Origin: a virus | Reading direction: 5' to 3' (one strand) | IMG/VR virus record: IMGVR_UViG_3300022602_000084 | Span: 1-64,000 of that record | DNA: 64,000 nt | Part shown: piece by piece, positions 56,589 through 64,000 of the stretch | Layout of the letters: every line of letters begins with the position of its first letter | How positions within the stretch are numbered: the stretch's first letter is position 1 | Position numbers and translations under genes: made by a program | Notes under the pieces: generated by a model | The model's database searches: none | Told to the model about the DNA's origin: nothing | Seen by the model: the letters and a program-made list of their open reading frames with translations, nothing else

Positions 56589-57362
56589 CTACTTTAGCCT
56601 AGCCCGAAATGCAATTTTGACACTGGGGATTTCTATAGGACCATTGGCCGGAAGTGTACTGTGCAAGCATCTTCCGTCGTATATTATCAGTCGTCCGGGA
56701 ACGGGGCTGACCACTTTTCCTTGATCTAGCCATCCTATATTGTATCCACGTGTTTGCCCAATACCGGTATTGAACTGTTGTTTGTCTCCAGTAACGCCTT
56801 CGTCGTCGTTGGGATAAAATTTGATTTCGGCTCCCCAAGATGGATACCATGTGGGATTGACCACGTACAACATAGTGACTGTATTGTCTTCGTTGTTTTC
56901 CAACGGAGTATCTCTATGAGCATACCCCAATCCTCCAGTGGCCTGTAGGTTATACACAAGATTGATATAAGCTCGCCAACCGGCACTGAGATTGGGATCC
57001 TCGGGCACGGGAGGATTATGCGGACAATAAATTCCTTCGGGATTTCCGGTCAACTCGTATTTGTTGCCCAGTTGTTTGTTCAACTGCATCCATAACAGAT
57101 ATATAGGCATGGATGCAATTTTTAATCCGGGTTCGTCACTGGACAACGGGGATCGATGCATTTTCATTTTGCGAGGAATTGATTTGTACAACATCCAATC
57201 GGCGGGGTTTTTGACACTGGAAAGACTGTAGTTGATTTGAACAGGATCTTCCTTGTCCCATCCGCCGTGAAATTGCAATTCTTGTATGTGTTTCCAAATA
57301 TTGTCTCTAACAGTTTTAGAAATCAAATTGTCGTGCGTTTCGATGTTGTAGGGTATATTCAT
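56589..57362 (-). CDS. 2OG-Fe(II) oxygenase
   Basis: A 257-residue protein with H149-x-D151 in GYAHRDTPLE, a GAEIKFYP turn, distal H234 in YDGRCLHSTLP and the 2-oxoglutarate-binding Arg near 253 (VKIAFRAR). The spacing fits prolyl-hydroxylase-like enzymes that act on protein side chains, but the substrate is not shown. It is a different branch from the small oxygenase at 54475. Minus strand, with TTAAATA late box upstream (57384-57390). Confidence 0.85.
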   Translation of the reverse strand: MNIPYNIETHDNLISKTVRDNIWKHIQELQFHGGWDKEDPVQINYSLSSVKNPADWMLYKSIPRKMKMHRSPLSSDEPGLKIASMPIYLLWMQLNKQLGNKYELTGNPEGIYCPHNPPVPEDPNLSAGWRAYINLVYNLQATGGLGYAHRDTPLENNEDNTVTMLYVVNPTWYPSWGAEIKFYPNDDEGVTGDKQQFNTGIGQTRGYNIGWLDQGKVVSPVPGRLIIYDGRCLHSTLPANGPIEIPSVKIAFRARLK

Positions 57363-57383
57363 GGTGTTTTATATAAGTCAATG

Positions 57384-57390
57384 TATTTAA
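57384..57390 (-). promoter_or_regulatory. Late promoter TTAAATA for the oxygenase gene
   Basis: Late-type box on the minus strand 21 bp before the ATG at 57362. Confidence 0.5.
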
Positions 57391-57439
57391 GAGTTGGATC
57401 AATTGGCTAAATTAAATTAACCTTTTGCCTTGACTAGGC

Positions 57440-57509
57440 ATAAATAATATTATACAATGCGGGAGTGCATTGTATATTAAGGCACAACATTAAGGCATAC
57501 ATTAAGGAG
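57440..57509 (+). promoter_or_regulatory. gp32 promoter and probable translational operator
   Basis: ATAAATA at 57440-57446 should start transcription near 57453. The mRNA would then begin with a 9 bp hairpin (ATACAATGC/GCATTGTAT, 57452-57475, loop GGGAGT). Three ATTAAGG repeats follow in an otherwise unstructured leader, and the last of them is the ribosome-binding site. T4 gp32 represses its own mRNA by binding a 5' folded element plus an unstructured repeat-rich leader; this layout is analogous. Confidence 0.6.
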
Positions 57510-57515
57510 ACTATT

Positions 57516-58523
57516 ATGGCCATGACACTAGCAGAAATTAGAGCAAAGCTACAAGCAAACGAAAACCGCGGACAAGGCGGTAAACAACAAGGCGACAACG
57601 CCATTTACGCACACTGGAACATTCCAGAAAACACAACGGCTCGCGTAAGATTCCTCCCCGACGCAAATACAAAAAATTCCTTCTTTTGGGTAGAACGTGC
57701 AATGATTCGTTTACCATTTGCTGGCATTAAAGGCCAAGCAGATAGTAAAATGGTTAATGTACAAGTACCTTGCATGGAAATGTGGGGCGAGGCATGTCCA
57801 ATCTTGGCCGAAGTACGTCCCTGGTTTAAAGATCCCAATTTAGAAGAAATGGGACGTAAATATTGGAAGAAGCGTAGTTACTTGTTCCAAGGCTTTGTAA
57901 GAGAAAACCCAATTGGAGATGACAAGACTCCAGAAAATCCAATCCGTAGATTTATCATCAGCCCACAGATCTTTAACTTGATCAAGAACGCCCTGATGGA
58001 TCCCGACATGGAGAACTTGCCCACAGACTATAGTGCTGGACTTGACTTTAACATCAAGAAGACAAGTAAGGGTGGCTATGCAGACTACAACACATCAACA
58101 TGGGCACGTAAAGAAACTGCTCTTAATGCTGATGAAGCTGAAGCGATTGAAAAGTTTGGTTTGTATGACTTACAAGACTTTTTACCCAAGAAGCCAACAG
58201 ACGTTGAATTGAAAGTGATCAAGGAAATGTTTGAAGCAAGTGTAGATGGACAACCTTACGATCCAGATCGTTGGGCCAACTACTACAAGCCAAGTGGCTT
58301 TAAAGGTGGTAGCGGTGTAGATGCAGATGCATTACCCGAAGCCAAACCAGTCGCACAGGCCAAGCCAGCTCTTAGCGTAGTAGCACCCGCAGTCGAATCT
58401 GACGAGGAAGATGACGCACCAGTAGCAACTGCTCCGGTAGTAACACCTACAGAAGCTAAACCTAGTAGCCAAAAAGCCGAAGACATTTTGGCAATGATTA
58501 GAAGTCGTAAAACAACTTCGTAA
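57516..58523 (+). CDS. 32: gp32 single-stranded DNA-binding protein
   Basis: Coats ssDNA in replication, recombination and repair. The 335-residue protein starts MAMTLAEIRAKLQ (LAST-type basic N domain). The OB-fold core follows (NAIYAHWNIPENTTARVRFLPD, FFWVERAMIRLPFAG, VPCMEMWGEACPI, YLFQGFVRENP). A long acidic Ala/Pro/Glu-rich C tail ends in KAEDILAMIRSRK. Only two Cys occur in the region of the T4 zinc site, so zinc may be absent. The ATG at 57516 with AAGGAGA is chosen; an in-frame ATG at 57465 lies within the leader hairpin. Confidence 0.92.
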   Translation: MAMTLAEIRAKLQANENRGQGGKQQGDNAIYAHWNIPENTTARVRFLPDANTKNSFFWVERAMIRLPFAGIKGQADSKMVNVQVPCMEMWGEACPILAEVRPWFKDPNLEEMGRKYWKKRSYLFQGFVRENPIGDDKTPENPIRRFIISPQIFNLIKNALMDPDMENLPTDYSAGLDFNIKKTSKGGYADYNTSTWARKETALNADEAEAIEKFGLYDLQDFLPKKPTDVELKVIKEMFEASVDGQPYDPDRWANYYKPSGFKGGSGVDADALPEAKPVAQAKPALSVVAPAVESDEEDDAPVATAPVVTPTEAKPSSQKAEDILAMIRSRKTTS

Positions 58524-58524
58524 A

Positions 58525-59484
58525 ATGCCAATAGTCACACCGGCCGGATACGATTCAATTCGTATCCCTGTGAAATCTACCCCGATTGTCATCCTTGACA
58601 ATTTGGGGCAGTTTACTCTTGACAATCGAAATCCACTATTTGATAGATTGAGTCAACATCTATTGGATAAACCAATTCCGGTGTATACCGAATACATATT
58701 TGATGATAGTGTAAAAAATCTTTATCCCAATTTGGATTTACGATTCAGTTTTGACGAGCATGTGAAATGTGCATATTTTGAATCGTTTCAAGAGTACGTC
58801 ACCCCGGACCAATTGGCTTTTAAAAATTTTTTGTGTAGCTTCAATGGCGAATCGTCGCATGTGGGGCGTCGATTATTGGTTGCAATAATTAAAAAATTCA
58901 ATTATTATCATCGGGACTACGTCAGTAAAAATTTAACTTTCACTGTGGACGAACTAGACGGACATATCGTTGACATTTGCGGCGAACACGAACGGTTTTA
59001 TAGAAAGTTTTTTATATCCAGCGACAGTGAAACTTTTTTTCAAGAGACAAACAATTTTGATTATCAAAGACTGGATCATTTGCACAACGTCAGGGCACTG
59101 GGAACAAAAATAAATGAAAGTTTTATACATGTTGTAAGCGATGCAATCAGCACCAGTAACTATCCATTTTATGGCGAAAAATTTTTATACAGTGTTGTCA
59201 ACAAGGGATTGTTTGTATCCAATGCACAAGTTAATTGGCATAGAAATTTAGAAAAATATTACGGGTTCAAACCTTACACAAAGTTGTTTGATTATCGATT
59301 TGATTCTATAGTGAATCCTATACGACGGCTGGTAGAATTAATGACAATGCTATCAAAATTTGGTCATTTGTCCATTGACGAATGGCACGATCTATATAGG
59401 ATAGAACTTGATACAATAGAATTTAATTATGACCATTACCGTAGTCGAAGATATTTAGAATGTTTAAAGCAATGGGCTAACTAA
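58525..59484 (+). CDS. Protein of unknown function, possible glycosyltransferase-like
   Basis: A 319-residue protein. Its C-terminal half contains INESFIHVVSDAISTSNYPFYGEKFLYSVVNKGLF, then NLEKYYGFKPYTKLFDYRFDSIVNPIRRL, a layout I associate with a poorly characterised family in large aquatic phages whose members have PF-x-(T/G)EK and GF-K-F...D-YD motifs and may be related to glycosyltransferases. The evidence for enzymatic function is weak. It starts one base after gp32 and is more AT-rich than the neighbours. Confidence 0.5.
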   Translation: MPIVTPAGYDSIRIPVKSTPIVILDNLGQFTLDNRNPLFDRLSQHLLDKPIPVYTEYIFDDSVKNLYPNLDLRFSFDEHVKCAYFESFQEYVTPDQLAFKNFLCSFNGESSHVGRRLLVAIIKKFNYYHRDYVSKNLTFTVDELDGHIVDICGEHERFYRKFFISSDSETFFQETNNFDYQRLDHLHNVRALGTKINESFIHVVSDAISTSNYPFYGEKFLYSVVNKGLFVSNAQVNWHRNLEKYYGFKPYTKLFDYRFDSIVNPIRRLVELMTMLSKFGHLSIDEWHDLYRIELDTIEFNYDHYRSRRYLECLKQWAN

Positions 59485-59524
59485 CTGTATATTCAAATTA
59501 AACACATTTTTAAAATTGTATAAT

Positions 59525-59599
59525 ATGTTAAATTTTGATGATTTTGATCGAGACCTAATCAAAAATTTTTACCAAGCATACATTGAGTTACACCTTTAA
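59525..59599 (+). CDS. Possible micro-ORF before uvsX
   Basis: A 24-residue frame (MLNFDDFDRDLIKNFYQAYI...) in the 170 bp gap between the 319-residue gene and uvsX. TATAAT lies directly before its ATG but no good -35 box is at 17 bp, and there is no ribosome-binding site. Composition is like a real acidic/aromatic peptide, yet length and lack of signals leave it doubtful. Confidence 0.2.
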   Translation: MLNFDDFDRDLIKNFYQAYIELHL

Positions 59600-59655
59600 G
59601 GTAGACGAAACTCAAAAAAGACAGTACACTACATAAAATTTATAGGAAAAACATT

Positions 59656-60735
59656 ATGGCAACAAAACCATTTGACGTAAGCAAATTTAGAAAATCAATT
59701 ACAAAAAGCATCGACGGAATCAGTGTAGGATTTAACGATCCCACAGACTGGATTAGTACCAATAACTATGCACTAAACTATCTAATTAGTGGACAGTTTA
59801 ACAACGGAGTGCCCATGGGCAAGGTCACTGTATTTGCCGGAGAATCAGGTGCAGGCAAGAGTTTTATCTGTTCAGGTAACTTGGTAGCAAATGCACAAAA
59901 ACAAGGCATTTATGTTATCCTAATAGATACCGAAAATGCACTAGATGAAAAATGGCTACACGCATTAAATGTAGACACCAGCGAAGACAAACTGTTGAAG
60001 CTAAACATGGCCATGATTGATGACGTGGCCAAAATGATTTCAGAGTTTGTAAAAGAATACAAAACATTACCCGAACTAGAGCGTCCAAAAGTATTGTTCA
60101 TTGTGGACAGTTTGGGTATGTTATTGACTCCTACAGATGTTAACCAGTTTGAAGCTGGCGATATGAAAGGCGATATGGGCCGTAAACCCAAAGCATTGGC
60201 GGCATTGGTACGTAATTGTGTCAACATGTTTGGTAACTTGAACTTGGGGTTGGTGTGTACTGCACATACTTACGCCAGTCAGGACATGTTCGACCCCGAT
60301 GACAAGATCTCGGGCGGACAGGGTTTTATCTATGCAAGCTCAATTGTAGTTGCAATGCGTAAACTGAAATTAAAAGAAGACGAAGACGGCAACAAAGTTT
60401 CAGAAGTTAACGGCATCAGAGCTGCTTGTAAGATCATGAAAACACGTTATGCTAAACCGTTTGAAAGTGTACAGGTAAAAATCCCATACGAAACTGGTAT
60501 GAATCCCTACTCGGGACTAACCGACTTAATTGAAGGTAAAGATCTTTTAAAGAAAGAAGGCAACAGTTTAGTATATACTACTAGTGATGGAGAAATTATC
60601 AAGAAGTTCCGTAAAGCATGGGAAAGAAATGATGATGGATGTTTGGATCGAGTAATGGCCGATGTTACAGCTAATCCACACAAACTTGATAAAACTACCA
60701 TAATTGAACAACCAGAAGAGGAAGTTGCAGAATGA
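59656..60735 (+). CDS. uvsX: UvsX RecA-like recombinase
   Basis: Strand-exchange protein for recombination-dependent replication. The 359 residues include NYLISGQFNNGVPMGKVTVFAGESGAGKS (Walker A 62-69), YVILIDTENALDEKWL, VLFIVDSLGMLLTPTD (Walker B), the loop L1/L2 region KGDMGRKPKALAALVRNCVN and VCTAHTY, and KISGGQGFIYASS. This is the normal size for T4-like UvsX. An acidic C tail resembles that of gp32. It overlaps the next gene by four bases. Confidence 0.95.
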   Translation: MATKPFDVSKFRKSITKSIDGISVGFNDPTDWISTNNYALNYLISGQFNNGVPMGKVTVFAGESGAGKSFICSGNLVANAQKQGIYVILIDTENALDEKWLHALNVDTSEDKLLKLNMAMIDDVAKMISEFVKEYKTLPELERPKVLFIVDSLGMLLTPTDVNQFEAGDMKGDMGRKPKALAALVRNCVNMFGNLNLGLVCTAHTYASQDMFDPDDKISGGQGFIYASSIVVAMRKLKLKEDEDGNKVSEVNGIRAACKIMKTRYAKPFESVQVKIPYETGMNPYSGLTDLIEGKDLLKKEGNSLVYTTSDGEIIKKFRKAWERNDDGCLDRVMADVTANPHKLDKTTIIEQPEEEVAE

Positions 60736-60956
60736 GTATTGAAGTAGATGTACTAGGCGAGACATATACTATTTTAAAACAGTATATTCCAGTCAAGGAT
60801 CGCCAAGAGGCCGCAGACAATTTAATGAGTGTACTGGTAGATATGTTAAACGACATTGACTTGCAAGAGTTTGGTGGCACTGACAGTAATCTAAAGAAGG
60901 CACTCAAAGAATATGTAATGGAAGAAGACGACAACTACAACGACGAAGACGAATAA
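60732..60956 (+). CDS. Small acidic conserved protein downstream of uvsX
   Basis: A 74-residue protein, ATGA-overlapping with uvsX and the next gene, ending in a run of acidic residues (EEDDNYNDEDE). It starts SIEVDVLGETYTILKQYIPVKDRQEAADNLMSVL. Similar short genes are next to recombination genes in aquatic T4-like phages. Tight coupling suggests it works with UvsX, but no function is known to me. Confidence 0.7.
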   Translation: MSIEVDVLGETYTILKQYIPVKDRQEAADNLMSVLVDMLNDIDLQEFGGTDSNLKKALKEYVMEEDDNYNDEDE

Positions 60957-61408
60957 TGTGGTACAATCGGGTAGTTGCTGATCTTGGCCAAATCCCTGCC
61001 TTCATTGATTACTACGATCACGAGCTGATCGAGGCCAAAGGAGAGATCAAGATACAAGGCAATGTTGAACGAGCATTAAGTAATTTGCCAGGCGTAACCG
61101 AACACAGGTTCAATCAGCTACAAGAAATCGAAGCAGTGCTTGAATACTTGAACATACAGTTAAGAAAAATTCGACGCCGACATTTTCAAAAGTATTTGGA
61201 AGCATACGCTCGGGCATTGACCAGCAGAGATGCCGAAAAGTATGTGGATGGCGAAGACGAAGTGATTGACTTTGAAACCATTATCAACGAAGTGGCCTTG
61301 CTGAGAAACAAATGGCTGGGAGTCATGAAGGGCATAGAAAGTAAAAACTTTATGCTGGGTCACGTGGTTCGTTTGCGAACTGCCGGAATGGAGGATGTGG
61401 TAGTATGA
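60956..61408 (+). CDS. Conserved recombination-operon protein, UvsY candidate
   Basis: A 150-residue helical protein starting MWYNRVVADLGQIPAFIDYYDHEL. The second half (YLEAYARALTSRDAEKYVDGEDEVIDFETIINEVALLRNKWLGVMKGIESKNFMLGHVVRLR) has a pattern reminiscent of the UvsY C-terminal half, which loads UvsX onto gp32-coated DNA: a long helical core followed by a segment like LDAIKSRGFAIKHIQDMR. Position in the uvsX operon supports this. The similarity is distant and by eye, so no symbol is given. Confidence 0.5.
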   Translation: MWYNRVVADLGQIPAFIDYYDHELIEAKGEIKIQGNVERALSNLPGVTEHRFNQLQEIEAVLEYLNIQLRKIRRRHFQKYLEAYARALTSRDAEKYVDGEDEVIDFETIINEVALLRNKWLGVMKGIESKNFMLGHVVRLRTAGMEDVVV

Positions 61409-61659
61409 TGGATTGGCGGCAACGTGCAGAAGAATTGCTGGCCGAATACGATGCCTGTTGTCGTGCACGGCCCTATCACAATGCACTAGATGTTGAGATA
61501 GCCAAAGAAAGTTGTGCAACTTGGGCACAACATTTGGCCACACAACGTGCCTGGGGCGAGCCAAACGACATAGCCGAAGCCTGCCATCAATTAGAGCCTA
61601 GACTTAAAAAATTTAAAGAAACAGTAGTATTGGATATATTGACAGATGGCACTATTTAA
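61405..61659 (+). CDS. Small operon protein, unknown function
   Basis: An 84-residue helical protein (MDWRQRAEELLAEYDACCRARPYHNALDVEIAKESCATWAQHLATQRAWG) with three Cys and several Trp. It overlaps both neighbours (ATGA with the upstream gene, 14 bp with the methyltransferase). No family is recognised. Confidence 0.6.
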   Translation: MMDWRQRAEELLAEYDACCRARPYHNALDVEIAKESCATWAQHLATQRAWGEPNDIAEACHQLEPRLKKFKETVVLDILTDGTI

Positions 61660-62395
61660 AAATGCATACGACAGTCACCAGCATAGTTTAGAAGTATTGA
61701 ACACAATCTATGGCTATGATAGTTTTTTAGATAGCTTGAGCGTTATTGCCGACATGGGATGCGGCGGGGCAATGGATAGCAGTTGGTGGGCCACGCTGAC
61801 AACAAGAGATGATCCGCCCGAGCCACGTAACTATTTGGTGTATGCAGTGGATCAAGATGTCGGCAAAATTGAGCCCGACATATTGGCACTTGAAAACATA
61901 AAAGTACTACAGGGCAATTTTGAGGAAAGAATCATTCCCAGAGACGTGGATTTGATTTGGGCACATGATGTTTTTCAATATGCCCGAGATCCATTCAAGT
62001 GTTTGCGTACTTGGCGAGAAAGTATGAGTCTAAACGGCATGTTGATAATGAGCGTACCGCAAACAACCTATATGTATAACAATAGATTGATAGTATCCAA
62101 TCACAGTCATCAATACTACAGTTACAATGTATTAAACTTGATGTATATGTTGGCAGTATCGGGCTTTGATGCAAGAGATGCGTATTTTTATAGAAAACCC
62201 AACACACCGTGGTTATATGCCGGCGTGTATGCAGCCGCAGATCCACTGGAAAGTCATGTCAGCTGGTACGAACTGGCCGAGCGAAGACTTATTAACGATA
62301 GTGTAATAAATAGTGTAAACAAGTATGGATATGCTCGCCTAGAGGATGTGATTGTCACGTGGTTTGACAAGAACTTGTATCAAATTAAAGACTAA
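61646..62395 (+). CDS. SAM-dependent methyltransferase-like protein
   Basis: A 249-residue class I methyltransferase fold. Motif I is VIADMGCGGAMDS (33-45), an acidic end of beta-2 is in LVYAVDQD (64-71), and VDLIWAHDVFQYARDPFKCLRTWRESMSLNGMLIMSVP matches motifs IV-VI of SAM methyltransferases. The target is not evident; it lacks a DNA methylase DPPY/NPPY motif, so small molecule, lipid or protein methylation is more likely. Related genes occur in aquatic T4-like phages. Last gene of the uvsX operon. Confidence 0.75.
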   Translation: MALFKNAYDSHQHSLEVLNTIYGYDSFLDSLSVIADMGCGGAMDSSWWATLTTRDDPPEPRNYLVYAVDQDVGKIEPDILALENIKVLQGNFEERIIPRDVDLIWAHDVFQYARDPFKCLRTWRESMSLNGMLIMSVPQTTYMYNNRLIVSNHSHQYYSYNVLNLMYMLAVSGFDARDAYFYRKPNTPWLYAGVYAAADPLESHVSWYELAERRLINDSVINSVNKYGYARLEDVIVTWFDKNLYQIKD

Positions 62396-62398
62396 ATA
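62392..62398 (+). promoter_or_regulatory. Late promoter CTAAATA abutting a start codon
   Basis: The box overlaps the methyltransferase stop and ends seven bases before the ATG at 62406, so the mRNA leader is at most one or two bases. Confidence 0.65.
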
Positions 62399-62405
62399 TA
62401 ATATT

Positions 62406-63941
62406 ATGCGATTTTCAGAAATACTAGAACACATACAATTGGACGAAGCACAGGGCGGCATGGCCAAACGCTACCTCGAAACACAAAAAGGTCAAGCCAT
62501 CAACTTTGTCGATAACCAAAAGAATCGTTATACCATTGCCAATGTAACAGTATTTCCCGACGCAAGCAAGCCCAATATTCCAGTTAGCGATCTGGGTCAA
62601 CTGTTAAAAGACACTGCCAAAAAATTACGAATAGATACCAAGACCATACAGTTTACCAACCCTATACCGCAAGATCCCAACAAGTTGGGTGCAGGTATTT
62701 TGGTGGTAATGCAAGACGAACACAAACAGTTGCACAGTTTTTTTAGATACGAAGCAAAACGCAAACCGGATGCGATTGGCATACACTGGAGTCCCACCGA
62801 CTTTGCCACTGCCACCGGCATCAAGTGGGAAGAGACTCGCATGAGCGGCAAGGGTGCAGACAAGACCGAACAAGTGATCGAACGTGTGGAGTTGAAGCCG
62901 CGTTTTTCAGTACCAACAAATACTCGTATTCCCTTGGCACAAGTGCCCGAACAATCGGCCGGTATGTTGAGCAAGGAAGTTGCATTTAAAAAGATCAAAC
63001 GTGATGCATTTGAATCAAACAAAGTAGATTTATTCAAACAATTGTTAACCAATGCACTGCTAGGCAGCAATGCCATGGTTCCGGGTCTGGCCCCGTACGA
63101 ACGCGATATTCGTGTTGATTTTGGCGAAGTGGCCAGTCCATTGGCACTGGCATCAGGCAAAAATGTCGGCGGCGATTATAACAAAGTGCAATCGGACTTA
63201 TTAAAAGACATGGGAGTTACTTGGAAAGGCATCGCATCAGTAAACTATCCCGAAGCACAAAACGAAGCATTGTTTGACAGCATTTTGGTCTGGGGCAATG
63301 GCGAAACCTTACGTGTAAGCAACAAAGCCGAAGGCAAAGGCGGTGCTGCTAGTTTAGCAAGCATTATTGAAGTTATAGACAAGTATCCCGAGCGTTTTAA
63401 CAGTGCTAAAGATCAAGCACTGCTAAATGGCAAATATGCCAAATTCGTCAATATTATTAGAGATTTGGTAGCAGTGAGTCCGGCTTGGAAAGGCGTTGTA
63501 GCTGCAGCCAAGAATCTAAAATTCATTGATGCCAAAGAAGAACAAATAATTATCGGTTACGCAGAAAACCGCGTTACTCGTGGTACAAAGGGATTGACGC
63601 CTAGATTGATAAAATACCTTAACGATCCAAAAGTAATGGCTGCAAAGACCGATGCTCCCGACTATGGTGTTTGCTTTCACTTGCTAGGATCAATGGCACG
63701 TTTGGTAGTGGGCTATTTGAACCAAGATGTTGAACTAAGCACAGAGTTTTTTAAGTTTGTGTTGAGCCGTGCTAATCTGATTCAGGTAAACCAATTCACA
63801 CACAATGACGGTCAAGGTGGTGTGGGTTGGAGCCGATTTGATGTCAAATGGCCCCCAGTGTTTAATACCAAAATCAAATTCAGTGCCAGTGACTATCAAA
63901 GTAACAAAATGCCAACTTCGAGATTGGCTTTCAAAACCTAA
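62406..63941 (+). CDS. Large protein with capsid-targeting-like N terminus; possible packaged protein
   Basis: A 511-residue protein. The first residues MRFSEILEHIQLDEAQGG resemble the capsid-targeting peptide of T4 internal proteins and contain L-D-E, a gp21 cleavage consensus, after which the mature protein would start. The body is globular with no motif I can assign; notable stretches are FRYEAKRKPDAIGIHWSPTDF, NALLGSNAMVPGLAPYERDIRVDFGEV, SILVWGNGETLRVSNKAEGKGGA and QFTHNDGQGGVGWSRFDVKWPP. The ATG at 62406 after a late box is preferred; GTG at 62352 is inside the methyltransferase gene. Delivery into the host with DNA is inference. Confidence 0.65.
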   Translation: MRFSEILEHIQLDEAQGGMAKRYLETQKGQAINFVDNQKNRYTIANVTVFPDASKPNIPVSDLGQLLKDTAKKLRIDTKTIQFTNPIPQDPNKLGAGILVVMQDEHKQLHSFFRYEAKRKPDAIGIHWSPTDFATATGIKWEETRMSGKGADKTEQVIERVELKPRFSVPTNTRIPLAQVPEQSAGMLSKEVAFKKIKRDAFESNKVDLFKQLLTNALLGSNAMVPGLAPYERDIRVDFGEVASPLALASGKNVGGDYNKVQSDLLKDMGVTWKGIASVNYPEAQNEALFDSILVWGNGETLRVSNKAEGKGGAASLASIIEVIDKYPERFNSAKDQALLNGKYAKFVNIIRDLVAVSPAWKGVVAAAKNLKFIDAKEEQIIIGYAENRVTRGTKGLTPRLIKYLNDPKVMAAKTDAPDYGVCFHLLGSMARLVVGYLNQDVELSTEFFKFVLSRANLIQVNQFTHNDGQGGVGWSRFDVKWPPVFNTKIKFSASDYQSNKMPTSRLAFKT

Positions 63942-63945
63942 AAAC

Positions 63946-63974
63946 TTGACCTAGTTATACGTTGAGTGTATACT
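63946..63974 (+). promoter_or_regulatory. Sigma70-type promoter (TTGACC-17-TATACT) at the right edge
   Basis: Five of six bases match in each hexamer, with 17 bp spacing. It faces right, so an early gene probably starts just outside the window; AAGGA lies at 63993-63997. Confidence 0.8.
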
Positions 63975-64000
63975 TGACTGTAACAACTTTTCAAGGACAA

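Noticed and set aside
57430-57456. Sigma70 promoter TTGACT...TATACA before gp32
   Set aside because: The spacing is only 15 bp and the late box ATAAATA within it explains transcription better; it is at most a weak second promoter.
57465-57515. Upstream ATG extending gp32 by 17 residues
   Set aside because: The extension lies within the leader hairpin and repeats; the ATG at 57516 has a proper ribosome-binding site and starts with the conserved LAST-type sequence.
62352-62405. GTG-initiated 18-residue extension of the 511-residue protein
   Set aside because: It is within the methyltransferase gene and upstream of the late promoter; MRFSEILE at 62406 matches the targeting-peptide pattern.

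Overview
The window is the late (virion) region plus part of the replication/recombination region of a T4-like myovirus, a tailed phage with a contractile tail. The recognised core set is gp47, gp46, gp26, gp51, a long tape measure, gp20, a gp67/68-like core protein, gp21, gp22, gp23, gp15, gp14, gp13, gp1, gp18, gp19, gp4, a gp16 candidate, gp17, gp32, UvsX and a UvsY candidate. Gene order, the CTAAATA/TATAAATA late promoters, two 2OG-Fe(II) oxygenases, a methyltransferase and long modular fibre genes resemble aquatic T4-like phages (cyanophages and relatives). There are no photosynthesis genes, tRNA genes or CRISPR arrays here, and I cannot name the host.

Layout. 1-4.6 kb: recombination nuclease gp47/gp46, with an ANL-superfamily adenylate-forming enzyme between them. 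4.6-5.5 kb: a GIY-YIG endonuclease, then about 450 bp of non-coding, hairpin-rich DNA. 5.5-6.6 kb (minus): gp26 and gp51, apparently joined by a -1 frameshift site. 6.7-16.1 kb: tape measure with an M15-peptidase-like domain, portal, scaffold, protease and major capsid protein. 16.2-31.7 kb: small virion genes and a large fibre cluster including a 2074-residue repetitive protein, then a GT42/DUF115-like gene. 31.7-34.9 kb (minus): Nudix, gp15, gp14. 34.9-37.3 kb: three genes with host-type sigma70 promoters. 37.3-47.6 kb: neck, gp1, sheath, tube, head completion and small terminase. 47.6-51.3 kb: head-associated proteins. 51.3-54.5 kb: an HNH gene and a fractured terminase large subunit. 54.5-64 kb: oxygenases, gp32, UvsX, methyltransferase and a possible packaged protein.

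Most notable observations. (1) The large terminase is in two genes ending and starting with halves of an atypical split intein (30-residue N half, 111-residue C half), with an HNH homing endonuclease between them. (2) gp51 has no usable start codon for its full conserved frame, but a T TTT TTC heptamer at the last codons of gp26 would fuse gp26 to gp51 next to the tape measure, like tail-assembly-chaperone frameshifts of other phages. (3) At least seven genes have the ATG 5-8 nt after a late promoter box, so their late mRNAs should be leaderless. (4) The ANL enzyme inside gp47-gp46 and the structured non-coding region are both unexplained.

Where genes join up: gp21 processes gp22, gp23 and internal proteins; gp16/gp17 package DNA through gp20; gp26/gp51 probably assist the tape measure; gp46/47, gp32, UvsX and the UvsY candidate drive recombination-dependent replication. 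Family assignments are from motifs read by eye, not from database searches.
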